This document shows, one piece after another, positions 1 to 7,532 of a stretch of DNA of 14,042 nucleotides. The notes beneath the pieces are model-generated. The model saw nothing but the letters and a program-made list of their open reading frames with translations. It was not told the origin of the DNA and ran no database searches. Position 1 is the first letter of the stretch; each line of letters starts with the position of its first letter. Source of the DNA: an uncultured Oscillospiraceae bacterium. GTDB lineage: Bacteria; Bacillota; Clostridia; Oscillospirales; Oscillospiraceae. Position numbers and translations under genes: made by a program. The DNA lies in the NCBI GenBank assembly GCA_934668285.1, contig CAKUNB010000031.1:1-14042 (forward strand), given 5' to 3'.

Positions 1-34
1 AATATTACCTATTCCTATTTTGCAATTTTGAAGG

Positions 35-76
35 CAGCTTGTCGGAAAAGTCCGCAAGGACTTTTTTGACAAGCTG
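35..76 (+). repeat. Long stem-loop downstream of the lipoprotein gene
   Basis: A near-perfect hairpin: a 19-bp stem around the loop GCAA (54-57), made of outer arms CAGCTTGTC/GACAAGCTG and inner arms ending in AGTCC/GGACT. Two stem positions pair as G-U when read as plus-strand RNA. The same positions become A-C mismatches on the minus strand, so the structure is more stable in plus-strand RNA. It lies beyond the 3' end of the leftward operon and could act as its terminator, as a terminator of a rightward gene off the left edge, or as part of an interspersed repeat. Its 3' arm contains the 20-base motif also found at 5591 and 9874. Confidence 0.6.
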
Positions 77-77
77 A

Positions 78-101
78 GGGGCCGATGCCTTCATCGGCCC
101 C
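78..101. terminator. 10-bp hairpin after the secA-pgeF-lipoprotein operon
   Basis: Perfect inverted repeat GGGGCCGATG / CATCGGCCCC with a four-base loop (88-91). An A-T pair at 77/102 makes the stem 11 bp. It begins about 33 bases beyond the stop codon of the leftward lipoprotein gene, where a terminator is expected. No clean U-tract follows it on the minus strand, so it may work together with the larger hairpin at 35-76 or serve as a 3'-end protector. It directly follows the repeated 20-base motif at 58-77. Confidence 0.5.
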
Positions 102-134
102 TGCGGGAAGTGCCGGTTTTGCCGGATATTCGGC

Positions 135-1745
135 CTATTGCACCGGCTCCGTTGGTTCTTCGGTGGCGTCAGTGGTATCGGGCGCCGAATCGGCGTAGGT
201 GGCATCTGCGTCGGAGAGGGTTCTGGCGCCCTCGCTCTTGAAGAAGACAAAATCCACACCGGGGGTGATGCCGGTGAGCATGCCGCGCGTGACGAAGATG
301 GCGTTGCTCTTGAACACGACGGGGCAGATCGGCGCGCTCTTGAGCAGTTGGCCGCACAGCTCGTAGAAATTACCGGAGTTTTTCAGCGCGGAGGTGCACA
401 GGCCGGACAGGCCGGAGCTGGAGATCGAGCCGAAGTTCAGATTGCCGGACTGCGTGAAAAACTCGCTCAGATCGAAGTTCGGCGTCAGGCGCGTTTCGCC
501 GTAGTAGAGGTCGAAATTGCCGTCTTGTAAATTCTTCAGGTACTTTTCCCGCTCTACGGCGTTGACGGTGATCTGCAGGCCGGCCTCATTCAGCTTGCCT
601 GCGATGTATTCCGCTGCGGCGACGCGCTTGGGGTCGTCCGAGCAGACCAGCAGAATGCCGCTGTGGCCGCTGTACTGCTCCGAAACCAGCACCTGCGAAT
701 TGCTGACCGCCTCGGAAAATCGCGCGGGCGCGTAGCCGTAATCGCGGGTCAGCTGCTCGTCGTAGTAATCCGACAGCGGGCTGCACGGCAGGATGCTCGG
801 CTGGGCAAAGCCCTTGTAGACCTCGTTTGCAATCGCGTTGCGGTCAATGGCGTGGGTCACGGCGGTGCGAAGGGTGTCGTTGACAAAGTAACCGCTGTAG
901 AGATTGAAGCCGAGATAGTGCATCACCGTCGTGGGCACCTCCCACGCCTCGTAGTCGCAGCGGTAGCCGCCGGAGGCTACGGAGTTCGGGTCGCAGTAGA
1001 TCAGATCCGTGCCGCCGAATTCGAAGGCGTCGCGCAGATCGTTCGGCGTCTCGGCGGAGGCGAGGGGAATGACTTCGGCGTCGATGACCGTCGGAATCGT
1101 CTCGACCCAGCGTGTGCTGCGCACGAGGCGGTCGCCGCTGAGGTAGTACGGGCCGCTGCCGGTCGGGATATCCGCCTCGACGGTGTCGGCCTTGACGACC
1201 GGGACATCCAGCATGGGCGCAAAGTTTTCATACGGCGTGTCCAGAATGGCAATGATCGTGCCGTCTGTGTCGGCATAAATGTCGGCCAGATGGGACAGCC
1301 GCGCTTTGTAAATGCCGCTGCTGCGCGCCGCGCGGACGGAGGCGACGACGTCCTCTGCTGTCAGCGGTGTGCCGTCAGAAAAGGTCACGCCGGGCACGAG
1401 GGTGTAGTAATAGACCGTGCTGTCCGCCGAAACGCGGAAGGTCTGGCAAAGCTGCGGCACGGCGCGGAAATCGTCCGAGACGATGAACAGGCTTTCATAC
1501 AGCAGCGAAAAGGTCGCCCGATTGACCGTCGCGAGGCAGGTATAGGGATTCAGCCCGTATTTCGGCAGGTAGGACAGGCCGAAATCGCCGCTCTGCTTGG
1601 AGGCCAGCGGCTCGCTTGCCTGCTCTGAGGCGGCTGTCGGCTCGGTCGGCTCCGCCTCGGTGGAGGGCTCGGTTGTCTGAGGTTTGCCCGCGCAGCCGCT
1701 GAGCAGCATGGCCAGCAGCAGGCACACGGCGATCATCTTTTTCAC
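135..1745 (-). CDS. Family-5 solute-binding lipoprotein (peptide-type ABC substrate binder)
   Basis: A secreted lipoprotein that should bind a peptide-like ligand outside the membrane. The GTG start at 1745 gives 536 residues: AAGGAG lies seven bases upstream, and the upstream gene's stop overlaps it (ATGTGA). A longer frame reading to 1901 would overlap pgeF deeply and lack a signal peptide. From the GTG, a short basic start, a hydrophobic core and the lipobox LLSGC (Cys18) are visible. A Thr/Glu/Pro-rich linker (about 22-46) follows, then an OppA/DppA-type fold (FSDGTPLTAEDVV and HAIDRNAIANEVYKGF are typical family stretches). The last 25 residues are again rich in Asp, Thr, Glu and Pro. 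No permease or ATPase gene for uptake is nearby, so the partner and ligand are unknown. Co-transcription with pgeF makes a cell-wall peptide a reasonable guess, but only a guess. Confidence 0.88.
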   Translation of the reverse strand: MKKMIAVCLLLAMLLSGCAGKPQTTEPSTEAEPTEPTAASEQASEPLASKQSGDFGLSYLPKYGLNPYTCLATVNRATFSLLYESLFIVSDDFRAVPQLCQTFRVSADSTVYYYTLVPGVTFSDGTPLTAEDVVASVRAARSSGIYKARLSHLADIYADTDGTIIAILDTPYENFAPMLDVPVVKADTVEADIPTGSGPYYLSGDRLVRSTRWVETIPTVIDAEVIPLASAETPNDLRDAFEFGGTDLIYCDPNSVASGGYRCDYEAWEVPTTVMHYLGFNLYSGYFVNDTLRTAVTHAIDRNAIANEVYKGFAQPSILPCSPLSDYYDEQLTRDYGYAPARFSEAVSNSQVLVSEQYSGHSGILLVCSDDPKRVAAAEYIAGKLNEAGLQITVNAVEREKYLKNLQDGNFDLYYGETRLTPNFDLSEFFTQSGNLNFGSISSSGLSGLCTSALKNSGNFYELCGQLLKSAPICPVVFKSNAIFVTRGMLTGITPGVDFVFFKSEGARTLSDADATYADSAPDTTDATEEPTEPVQ

Positions 1746-2548
1746 ATTGGTTCTCCTTGCAGCATGATAACGGCGGCCAGCGAGCCGCGGTTGTTCCCGA
1801 CGCGCCGGTGCGACCAGAAGCGCTCCGGCTGGCAGGCGGTGCAGGCTTCGCAGAGGTCGATCTGCTCCACGCCCGCGCGGCGCAGCCAGAGGGCGTTGCA
1901 TTCTTTTAGGTTAACATAATATTTTTCACCGACAGGACGGATTGCTCGTTCCGCCTCCGCGCCGAGCGCGTTTCGCATTGCCGCCGGAACGTCGGCATCC
2001 GTTTCAAAGCAGCACTGCGAAATGCACGGGCCGATGGCTGCGCGAATGTTTTTCGGGTCGCAGCCGAAGTCGGCCTGCATTTTTTCTGCTGCGCGGGCCG
2101 CGATGCCGGCCGCCGTGCCGCGCCAACCGGCGTGCACCGCGCCGACGGCGCGCCGGACCGGATCATAGAGCAGCACCGGTGTGCAGTCCGCCGAGAATAC
2201 CGTCAGCGCAACGCCCGGCTCGTCGGTCACAAGGCCGTCGCAGCCCTGCTCGACCGGAACGATCAGGCCACGGCCGCACTGCGCCCTGCCGACGCGCTCG
2301 ACGATATCTGAGTGGATCTGGCGGGTAAAGACGGTCTGCTTCGGCTCGAAGCCGACGGCGCGGCCCAGAATGCGGTAATTTTCCAGCACATTGGCCGGAC
2401 GGTCGCCGCGGTGCACGCCGAGATTCAGCGAGGCCAGCGCACCCTCGCTCACACCGCCGAAGCGGGTGGAAAAGCAGTGCGACGTTCCCTGTAAAAAGTC
2501 GCTCGTGAGATATTCAAGCGCTCCTGCGTGGTTGACATAAAAACTCAT
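1742..2548 (-). CDS. pgeF: PgeF / YfiH laccase-domain protein (peptidoglycan editing factor)
   Basis: A 268-residue member of the multicopper-polyphenol-oxidase-like (DUF152) family. Members have been described as purine nucleoside-active enzymes and, in Escherichia coli, as an editing factor that keeps wrong amino acids out of peptidoglycan precursors. The family motifs are all visible: QIHS with His79, [12 protein letters not shown] with Cys122, VHAGWRG with His139 (the expected metal-binding His/Cys/His triad), and [11 protein letters not shown]. Length and start are normal for the family. Its ATG overlaps the secA stop as ATGA, and its own stop overlaps the GTG of the lipoprotein gene, so all three genes are probably translationally coupled. 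It has no signal peptide and is expected to be cytoplasmic. Confidence 0.93.
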   Translation of the reverse strand: MSFYVNHAGALEYLTSDFLQGTSHCFSTRFGGVSEGALASLNLGVHRGDRPANVLENYRILGRAVGFEPKQTVFTRQIHSDIVERVGRAQCGRGLIVPVEQGCDGLVTDEPGVALTVFSADCTPVLLYDPVRRAVGAVHAGWRGTAAGIAARAAEKMQADFGCDPKNIRAAIGPCISQCCFETDADVPAAMRNALGAEAERAIRPVGEKYYVNLKECNALWLRRAGVEQIDLCEACTACQPERFWSHRRVGNNRGSLAAVIMLQGEPM

Positions 2549-5289
2549 TGCTTCGCCTCGTCCTTATCCCGGCAGCAATACTTGTATTTCTTGCCGCTGC
2601 CGCAGGGACAGGGGTCGTTTGCGCCGACCTTGATTTTTTTCACGACGGGCTGGCGCTTGACGGTCTTGTCGCCGCCGGTCGCGCCGGTGGCGGTGATCTT
2701 GGCGACCTGCCTGCGCTTGACATCCTCCGGCGTGCGCAGGCGGAAGAGGTACAGACGGCGCACGGTCTCCTCGCGGATGGCGTTGATCATGCCGTCAAAC
2801 ATGGCAAAGCCCTCGCGTTTGTAGGCAATGACGGGATCGGTCTGGCCGTAGGCGCGCAGCCGGATGCCCTGCTTGAGGTCGTCCATCGCGTCGATGTTGT
2901 CCATCCAATACTCGTCCACGACGCGCAGCAGGATGATGCGCTCGATCTCGCGCATCCGCTCCGCGCCGAACTCCTGCTCGCGGGCGGCGTAGGTCTCGTT
3001 AAAGAGCTTGAACAGCGCTTCCTTCAGCGCGTCGGCGCTCTCGCCTGCCTCGGCATGGAGCGCACCGGCAGGGTAATAGATGCCCGCAAATTTCTCGTTC
3101 AGCGGGGCAAGCTGCTCCTCGTTTTCGAGCTTCTGCTCCGTGCCGAGCACGTCGTTGACCTCGGATTCGATCACGTAGCGGATCATGCCCTCGATGGTCG
3201 GGTGCAGATCCTCGCCGTCGAGGACCTTCTGGCGCTGCTCGTAGATGACAGTACGCTGCGTGTTCATCACGTCGTCGTATTCCAGCACGTTCTTACGGGC
3301 CTGGAAGTTGCGGCTTTCGACGGTTTTCTGCGCGTTTTCAATCGCGCCGGAGAGAATCTTCATGTCGATCGGCGTGTCCTCGTCGAGGCCGAGGGAGTTC
3401 ATCATGGTCATGATCCGCTCGGAGCCGAACAGGCGCATCACGTCGTCCTCCAGCGAGAGGAAGAAGCGCGTTTCGCCGGGGTCGCCCTGACGGCCCGACC
3501 GGCCGCGCAGCTGATTGTCGATACGGCGCGACTCGTGGCGCTCGGTGCCGACGATGAACAGGCCGCCTGCCGCGCGCACCTTCTCCGCCTCGGCGTCGAC
3601 CTCGACCTTATATTTCGCGTAAGACTCCTTGAACTGGCGGCGCACGTCGAGAATTTCGGGGTTGTCCGTTTCGGCGTAGGAATTGGCCTCGGCGATCAGC
3701 TCCTCGGGGATTTCCCGCTTGCGCAGGTCGGACAGGGCCATATACTCTGCATTGCCGCCGAGCATGATATCCGTACCACGGCCGGCCATGTTTGTCGAGA
3801 TGGTGACCGCGCCGAGCTTACCGGCCTGTGCGACGATTTCGGCTTCCTTTTCGTGGTGCTTGGCGTTCAGGACGGTGTGCGGCACGCCCTCGCGCTTGAG
3901 GAGCTTGGAGAGGTATTCGGATTTTTCGATGGAGATCGTGCCGACGAGGACGGGCTGGCCCTTTTCGTGGCATTTTTTGATCTGCTCGATGACCGCGCGG
4001 AACTTGCCCGCCTCGGTTTTGTACACCACGTCGTGGTGGTCGATACGGACGACGGGGCGGTTTGTCGGAATCTCGACGATGTCGATCTGGTAGATCGCGG
4101 AGAATTCCTCCTCCTCGGTCAGCGCCGTGCCGGTCATGCCGGAGAGCTTGGAGTACAGGCGGAAGAAATTCTGGAACGTGATGGTCGCGAGGGTCTTGTT
4201 TTCGCCCGCGACGCTCACGCCCTCCTTGGCCTCGATGGCCTGATGCAGGCCCTCGTTATAGCGGCGGCCGTACATCAGGCGACCCGTGAACTCGTCGACG
4301 ATGATGACCTGTCCGTTCTGGACGACGTAATCCGTGTCGCGCTTCATCACGCCGCGTGCCTTGAGCGCCTGGTTGATATGATGCGAGAGGGTGGTGTTTT
4401 CCACGTCGGCGAGGTTTTCCACGCCGAAGTATTTCTCGGCCTTGGCAATGCCGCTGGCGGTGAGGTTCGCGGTGCGGGATTTTTCGTCGACAAAGTAGTC
4501 GCAGTCCAGATCGTCCTGATCCTGCTTCTCGTCCATTGTGGCAAAGACCTTCTTGCGCAGGCCCGAGACGAAGAAATCCGCCATTTCGTACAGCTTGGTC
4601 GATTCCTCGCCCTTGCCGGAGATGATGAGCGGTGTCCGTGCCTCGTCGATAAGGATGGAGTCGACCTCGTCGACGATGGCGAAATTATGCCCGCGCTGCA
4701 CCATGTCGCTCTTGTAAAGCGCCATGTTATCGCGCAGATAATCAAAGCCCAGCTCGTTATTGGTGCAGTAGGTGATGTCGGCCTTGTAGGCCTCGCGGCG
4801 CTCGGCGGAGGTCAGGTCGTGGACGATCAGGCCGACCGTCAGGCCGAGGAAGCGATAGACCTTGCCCATCCACTCCGAGTCGCGCTTGGCAAGATAGTCG
4901 TTGACGGTGACGATGTGTACGCCCTTGCCCGTCAGCGCGTTCAGGTACGCCGGCAGAATGGCGACGAGGGTCTTGCCTTCGCCGGTTTTCATCTCGGCGA
5001 TGCGGCCCTGATGCAGGATGATGCCGCCGATGAGCTGCACGCGGTACGGGCGCATGCCCAGTACGCGCTCGGCTGCCTCGCGGCAGACGGCGAAGGCCTC
5101 CGGCAGCAGCTCGTCGAGTGTTTCGCCCGCGGCATAGCGGCTCTTGAATTCCTCGGTTTTGGCGCGGAGCTGCTCGTCGGTGCAGTCCTTCATTGCGCCG
5201 CCCAGCGCCTCGATGCGATCAACGATCGGCTTGAGCTTCTTAACCTCGCGCTCGGAGCGCGTTCCGAACATTTTTGTGATCAGTCCCAT
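2545..5289 (-). CDS. secA: Preprotein translocase ATPase SecA
   Basis: The motor that pushes unfolded preproteins through SecYEG. At 914 residues it is somewhat longer than Bacillus SecA and close to the Escherichia coli length. Visible features are Walker A MKTGEGKT (about 100-107), the DEAD-type Walker [19 protein letters not shown] (DEVD at 207-210), the downstream helicase segment with [13 protein letters not shown], and [10 protein letters not shown]. The C-terminal zinc-binding tail [13 protein letters not shown], which binds SecB or ribosomes in relatives, is intact. The start at 5289 gives the usual opening (MGLITKMFG), with AAAGG about ten bases upstream. It is first in the operon with pgeF and the lipoprotein gene. 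The coupling with a lipoprotein that itself needs Sec is notable but may be incidental. Confidence 0.98.
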   Translation of the reverse strand: MGLITKMFGTRSEREVKKLKPIVDRIEALGGAMKDCTDEQLRAKTEEFKSRYAAGETLDELLPEAFAVCREAAERVLGMRPYRVQLIGGIILHQGRIAEMKTGEGKTLVAILPAYLNALTGKGVHIVTVNDYLAKRDSEWMGKVYRFLGLTVGLIVHDLTSAERREAYKADITYCTNNELGFDYLRDNMALYKSDMVQRGHNFAIVDEVDSILIDEARTPLIISGKGEESTKLYEMADFFVSGLRKKVFATMDEKQDQDDLDCDYFVDEKSRTANLTASGIAKAEKYFGVENLADVENTTLSHHINQALKARGVMKRDTDYVVQNGQVIIVDEFTGRLMYGRRYNEGLHQAIEAKEGVSVAGENKTLATITFQNFFRLYSKLSGMTGTALTEEEEFSAIYQIDIVEIPTNRPVVRIDHHDVVYKTEAGKFRAVIEQIKKCHEKGQPVLVGTISIEKSEYLSKLLKREGVPHTVLNAKHHEKEAEIVAQAGKLGAVTISTNMAGRGTDIMLGGNAEYMALSDLRKREIPEELIAEANSYAETDNPEILDVRRQFKESYAKYKVEVDAEAEKVRAAGGLFIVGTERHESRRIDNQLRGRSGRQGDPGETRFFLSLEDDVMRLFGSERIMTMMNSLGLDEDTPIDMKILSGAIENAQKTVESRNFQARKNVLEYDDVMNTQRTVIYEQRQKVLDGEDLHPTIEGMIRYVIESEVNDVLGTEQKLENEEQLAPLNEKFAGIYYPAGALHAEAGESADALKEALFKLFNETYAAREQEFGAERMREIERIILLRVVDEYWMDNIDAMDDLKQGIRLRAYGQTDPVIAYKREGFAMFDGMINAIREETVRRLYLFRLRTPEDVKRRQVAKITATGATGGDKTVKRQPVVKKIKVGANDPCPCGSGKKYKYCCRDKDEAKQ

Positions 5290-5323
5290 TGCTTTGTGAC
5301 CTTTCCGAAAATAATTTGAAGAT

Positions 5324-5332
5324 ATTATAGCA
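5324..5332 (-). promoter_or_regulatory. Extended -10 promoter of the secA operon
   Basis: Read on the minus strand this is TGC-TATAAT, a consensus -10 box with the TGN extension, about 35 bases before the secA start. The -35 region holds only a T-rich run with no good TTGACA, as often seen with extended -10 promoters. The predicted start site is near 5317. It is back-to-back with the rightward promoter at 5392. Confidence 0.7.
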
Positions 5333-5391
5333 CACCTTGCCGCGTAAAAAAAGCGGTTGGTGCAAAAGCTTACAGAAAATTCAAATTCGTC

Positions 5392-5420
5392 TTGACACCA
5401 CCCAGCCCTTGTGTTATTAT
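5392..5420 (+). promoter_or_regulatory. Strong SigA-type promoter reading rightward
   Basis: Consensus -35 TTGACA (5392-5397), 17-bp spacer, -10 TATTAT (5415-5420). The predicted start site falls near 5427, inside the palindrome at 5421-5435. It points toward the exporter genes, but the interspersed repeat lies between them. No ribosome binding site or convincing gene follows it directly, so it either makes a long leader for the exporter operon or is left over from a lost upstream gene. Confidence 0.75.
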
Positions 5421-5435
5421 CGTAACACTGTTACG
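5421..5435. promoter_or_regulatory. Palindromic operator CGTAAC-ACT-GTTACG
   Basis: A perfect 6+6 inverted repeat with a three-base centre, placed exactly after the -10 box so that a bound repressor would cover the transcription start. Spacing and symmetry suit a dimeric helix-turn-helix repressor such as a TetR-family protein. That assignment is inference, because no repressor gene is in the window. Confidence 0.6.
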
Positions 5436-5458
5436 TATGAGCAAAGGCGCCAAGTCTG

Positions 5459-5583
5459 TCATTGCGAGCCGCCGCAAGGCGGCGTGGCAATCTCGTGCAG
5501 GAAGCTCCGTATTCGCCCTAATCTGTCGAAATATCAAAACAATTCTGCGAGATTGCCACGGCCCTTGCAGGGCCTCGCAATGA
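5459..5583 (+). repeat. Interspersed CATTGCGAG repeat element, complete copy (inverted arms)
   Basis: Two arms of 36-37 bases face each other: TCATTGCGAG...GTGGCAATCTCG (5459-5495) and CGAGATTGCCAC...CTCGCAATGA (5548-5583). Each arm carries its own internal hairpin (CCGCC-GCAA-GGCGG and GGCCC-TTGCA-GGGCC). The 52-base core between them and the right arm recur inverted at 9874-9990. It looks like a small non-coding repeat of the MITE/REP type, known in many gut Firmicutes genomes. Reading frames through it give repetitive translations such as GLAMTKSDFFDSL, not real proteins. Confidence 0.85.
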
Positions 5584-5590
5584 CAAAATC

Positions 5591-5629
5591 GGACTTCTTT
5601 GACAGCCTGAGCTTTCCCGGAGGGAAAGC
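5591..5629 (+). repeat. 20-base motif plus hairpin at the end of repeat copy A
   Basis: The motif GGACTTCTTTGACAGCCTGA (5591-5610) is followed at once by a hairpin with arms GCTTTCCC/GGGAAAGC (5611-5618 and 5622-5629, loop GGA). The same motif precedes different hairpins at 78 (plus strand) and 9874 (minus strand). The bases from 5631 to 5705 contain no gene; a small GTTAT-T-ATAAC palindrome (5657-5667) is the only other structure seen. Confidence 0.6.
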
Positions 5630-5705
5630 CAAGGCGCTGCGGTGCGAGGAGTTGCGGTTATTATAACGGTTTTTTCCAAAAAAGTATACCTATTTTAATT
5701 ATTCT

Positions 5706-5734
5706 CTTCCATTTCGGAAATTTTATGGTACAAT
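5706..5734 (+). promoter_or_regulatory. Probable promoter of the ABC exporter operon
   Basis: TACAAT at 5729-5734 has a TG extension (TGG-TACAAT). The -35 position, 17 bp upstream, carries a weak CTTCCA. The predicted start is near 5741, leaving a leader of about 70 bases before the first exporter gene, whose ribosome binding site AAAGGA ends five bases before its ATG. Confidence 0.5.
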
Positions 5735-5810
5735 AGTCCCTCGTAGGGGTTTTGGCAGGCTTTTGGCGGGGGAGTAGGCGCCGAAAGACCGAAAGAAAAG
5801 AAAGGAAACT

Positions 5811-7532
5811 ATGAAAAGGGTATTACACTATCTCAAACCGTATCGGGGCAGGCTGCTGCTGGCGGCGCTGCTCATTTCGGTTTCCACATTGTGCGATCTG
5901 CTGCTGCCGACGCTGATGTCCGACATTCTCAACCGGGGCATTCAGGCGGGCGACTTCAGCTACGTGCTGCGCTGCTGCGGCGAGATGCTGGCCGTCGCCG
6001 CGATCAGCCTGAGCTGCATTCTCGGCGGCATGAAGCTGAGCGCCGAGGTGGTCGCGGGCTTCTGCGCCGACCTGCGGTTCGACATTTTCCGCAAGGTCAA
6101 CACGCTTTCGTTCGAGGAGTTCGGTTCCCTCGGCACGGCGGCGCTTGTCACCCGCGCGACGCATGACGTGGAAACGCTCTCGTGGGTCGCCTCCATGCTC
6201 TGCGGCACGGTTGCGACCATTCCGATGCTGTTCATCGGCGGCACGGTGCTGGCCATGCGCAAGGATGTGGTGCTGTCGCTGATTTTAATGGCCTTCATCC
6301 CGTTCATCATTTGCGTCGTGGTGCTGATCGGCCGGCGTGTGCTGCCGCTCTGGGAAAAGTCCGACGAGTACATCGACCGCCAGAACGCGATCATGCGCGA
6401 GCGGCTGCGCGGCATCCGCGTCATCCGCGCGTTCAATTCCGAGCCGCATGAGCATGGCCGCATCGCTCACGCGACGGAGGTCATGGCGGAAAACATCATC
6501 CGCGGCAACGTTTCGATGGGTCTGTTAACGCCGGTTTCGCTGCTGGTGCTGAATCTTTCAACGCTGCTGATCGTCTATTTCGGCGGCTGGCGGATGGTCC
6601 ACGGGGCCAGCGCCGTCAGCGCGGGCGACATTTTTGCGATCATTCAGTATCTCACCATGGTCATGAACGGCGTGATGATGGCCTCGTTTGCGCTGGTGAT
6701 GTACCCGCACGCGCAGGTCGCGGCCAAGCGCATCGACCAGGTCATGTGCGCCGACGGCATGGGCGACCCAATGAAGGGCGACGACCACCTGCCGCAGGGC
6801 GATATTTCCTTCCGCGACGTCAGCTTTTCCTACGGCGGCACGGAAAACGCCATTGACCACGTTTCGCTGGACATCCACAAGGGCCAGACCGTCGCGCTCA
6901 TCGGCGGCACGGGCAGCGGCAAAAGTACGCTGATTTCTTTGCTGCTCGGCTTCCGCCTGCCGACCGGGGGCGAGGTGCTGCTCGACGGCATTTCCACCCG
7001 CGACCTGAGCAAGCACGCCCTGCGCCGGAGCATCAGCACGGTGCTGCAAGGCTCCGCCGTCTATTCCGGCACCATCGGCGAGAACATCCGCATCGGCAGC
7101 ACCGATGCAACGGAGGAGCAGATCGCCGAGGCCGCGCGGATTGCGCAGCTTTCGGACTTCATCGAGTCCGTGGACGGCGGGATGGGCTACGAGATCAAGC
7201 AGGCCGGCAAGAACCTCTCCGGCGGGCAGAAGCAGCGCCTGTGCATCGCCCGCGCGATTGTAAAGGATGTGCCGATCTACGTCTTTGACGACAGCTTCTC
7301 CGCGCTGGACTTCCTGACGGAGAAGAATCTGCGCACTGCGCTCAATGAGAAAATTCGCGGCCGGACGCAGATCATCGTGACCCAGCGCATCACCTCGGCC
7401 ATGAGCGCGGACTGCATCTTCGTCATGGACAAGGGCGCGCTGATCGACCACGGCACGCACACCGAGCTGCTCGGCCGCTGCCGCATTTATCAGGAAATCT
7501 ACGCCTCTCAGACGGGAGGTGGCGCAAAATGA
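5811..7532 (+). CDS. ABC exporter half-transporter, degenerate-site subunit
   Basis: A 573-residue fused membrane-plus-ATPase protein of the multidrug/lipid exporter class. Six membrane helices occupy roughly the first 300 residues and the ATPase the rest. Visible motifs are Walker A GGTGSGKST (365-373), Q-loop STVLQGS and signature LSGGQ (469-473). The Walker B reads VFDDS, so Asp494 replaces the catalytic Glu. The switch position is Gln525 (VTQRI) instead of His. Those two changes are the hallmark of the degenerate subunit of heterodimeric exporters such as TM287/288, BmrCD or LmrCD. Its stop overlaps the next ATG as ATGA, so the partner is the following gene. The substrate cannot be read from sequence; drug, peptide or lipid are all possible. 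Confidence 0.95.
   Translation: MKRVLHYLKPYRGRLLLAALLISVSTLCDLLLPTLMSDILNRGIQAGDFSYVLRCCGEMLAVAAISLSCILGGMKLSAEVVAGFCADLRFDIFRKVNTLSFEEFGSLGTAALVTRATHDVETLSWVASMLCGTVATIPMLFIGGTVLAMRKDVVLSLILMAFIPFIICVVVLIGRRVLPLWEKSDEYIDRQNAIMRERLRGIRVIRAFNSEPHEHGRIAHATEVMAENIIRGNVSMGLLTPVSLLVLNLSTLLIVYFGGWRMVHGASAVSAGDIFAIIQYLTMVMNGVMMASFALVMYPHAQVAAKRIDQVMCADGMGDPMKGDDHLPQGDISFRDVSFSYGGTENAIDHVSLDIHKGQTVALIGGTGSGKSTLISLLLGFRLPTGGEVLLDGISTRDLSKHALRRSISTVLQGSAVYSGTIGENIRIGSTDATEEQIAEAARIAQLSDFIESVDGGMGYEIKQAGKNLSGGQKQRLCIARAIVKDVPIYVFDDSFSALDFLTEKNLRTALNEKIRGRTQIIVTQRITSAMSADCIFVMDKGALIDHGTHTELLGRCRIYQEIYASQTGGGAK

Noticed and set aside
1746..1901. An upstream N-terminal extension of the lipoprotein to 1901
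   Set aside because: It overlaps pgeF deeply in another frame and would bury the signal peptide and lipobox. The GTG at 1745 has a good ribosome binding site.
2548..5319. A 923-codon open frame antisense to secA
   Set aside because: It mirrors secA exactly, has a repetitive Val/Asp/Leu/Gly composition and no family motif. It is a by-product of GC-rich codon use.
5459..5583. A CRISPR array
   Set aside because: There are only two inverted arms and no regular direct repeats or spacers.
5337..5666. Small proteins encoded across the repeat (for example CHCEPPQGGVAIS and GLAMTKSDFFDSL)
   Set aside because: These are translations of the interspersed repeat. The same peptide arises from copy B on the other strand, and such frames are a common annotation artefact.
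5639..5667. A possible promoter with TATAAC at 5662
   Set aside because: No acceptable -35 hexamer lies at 16-18 bases. The extended -10 at 5729 is better placed.
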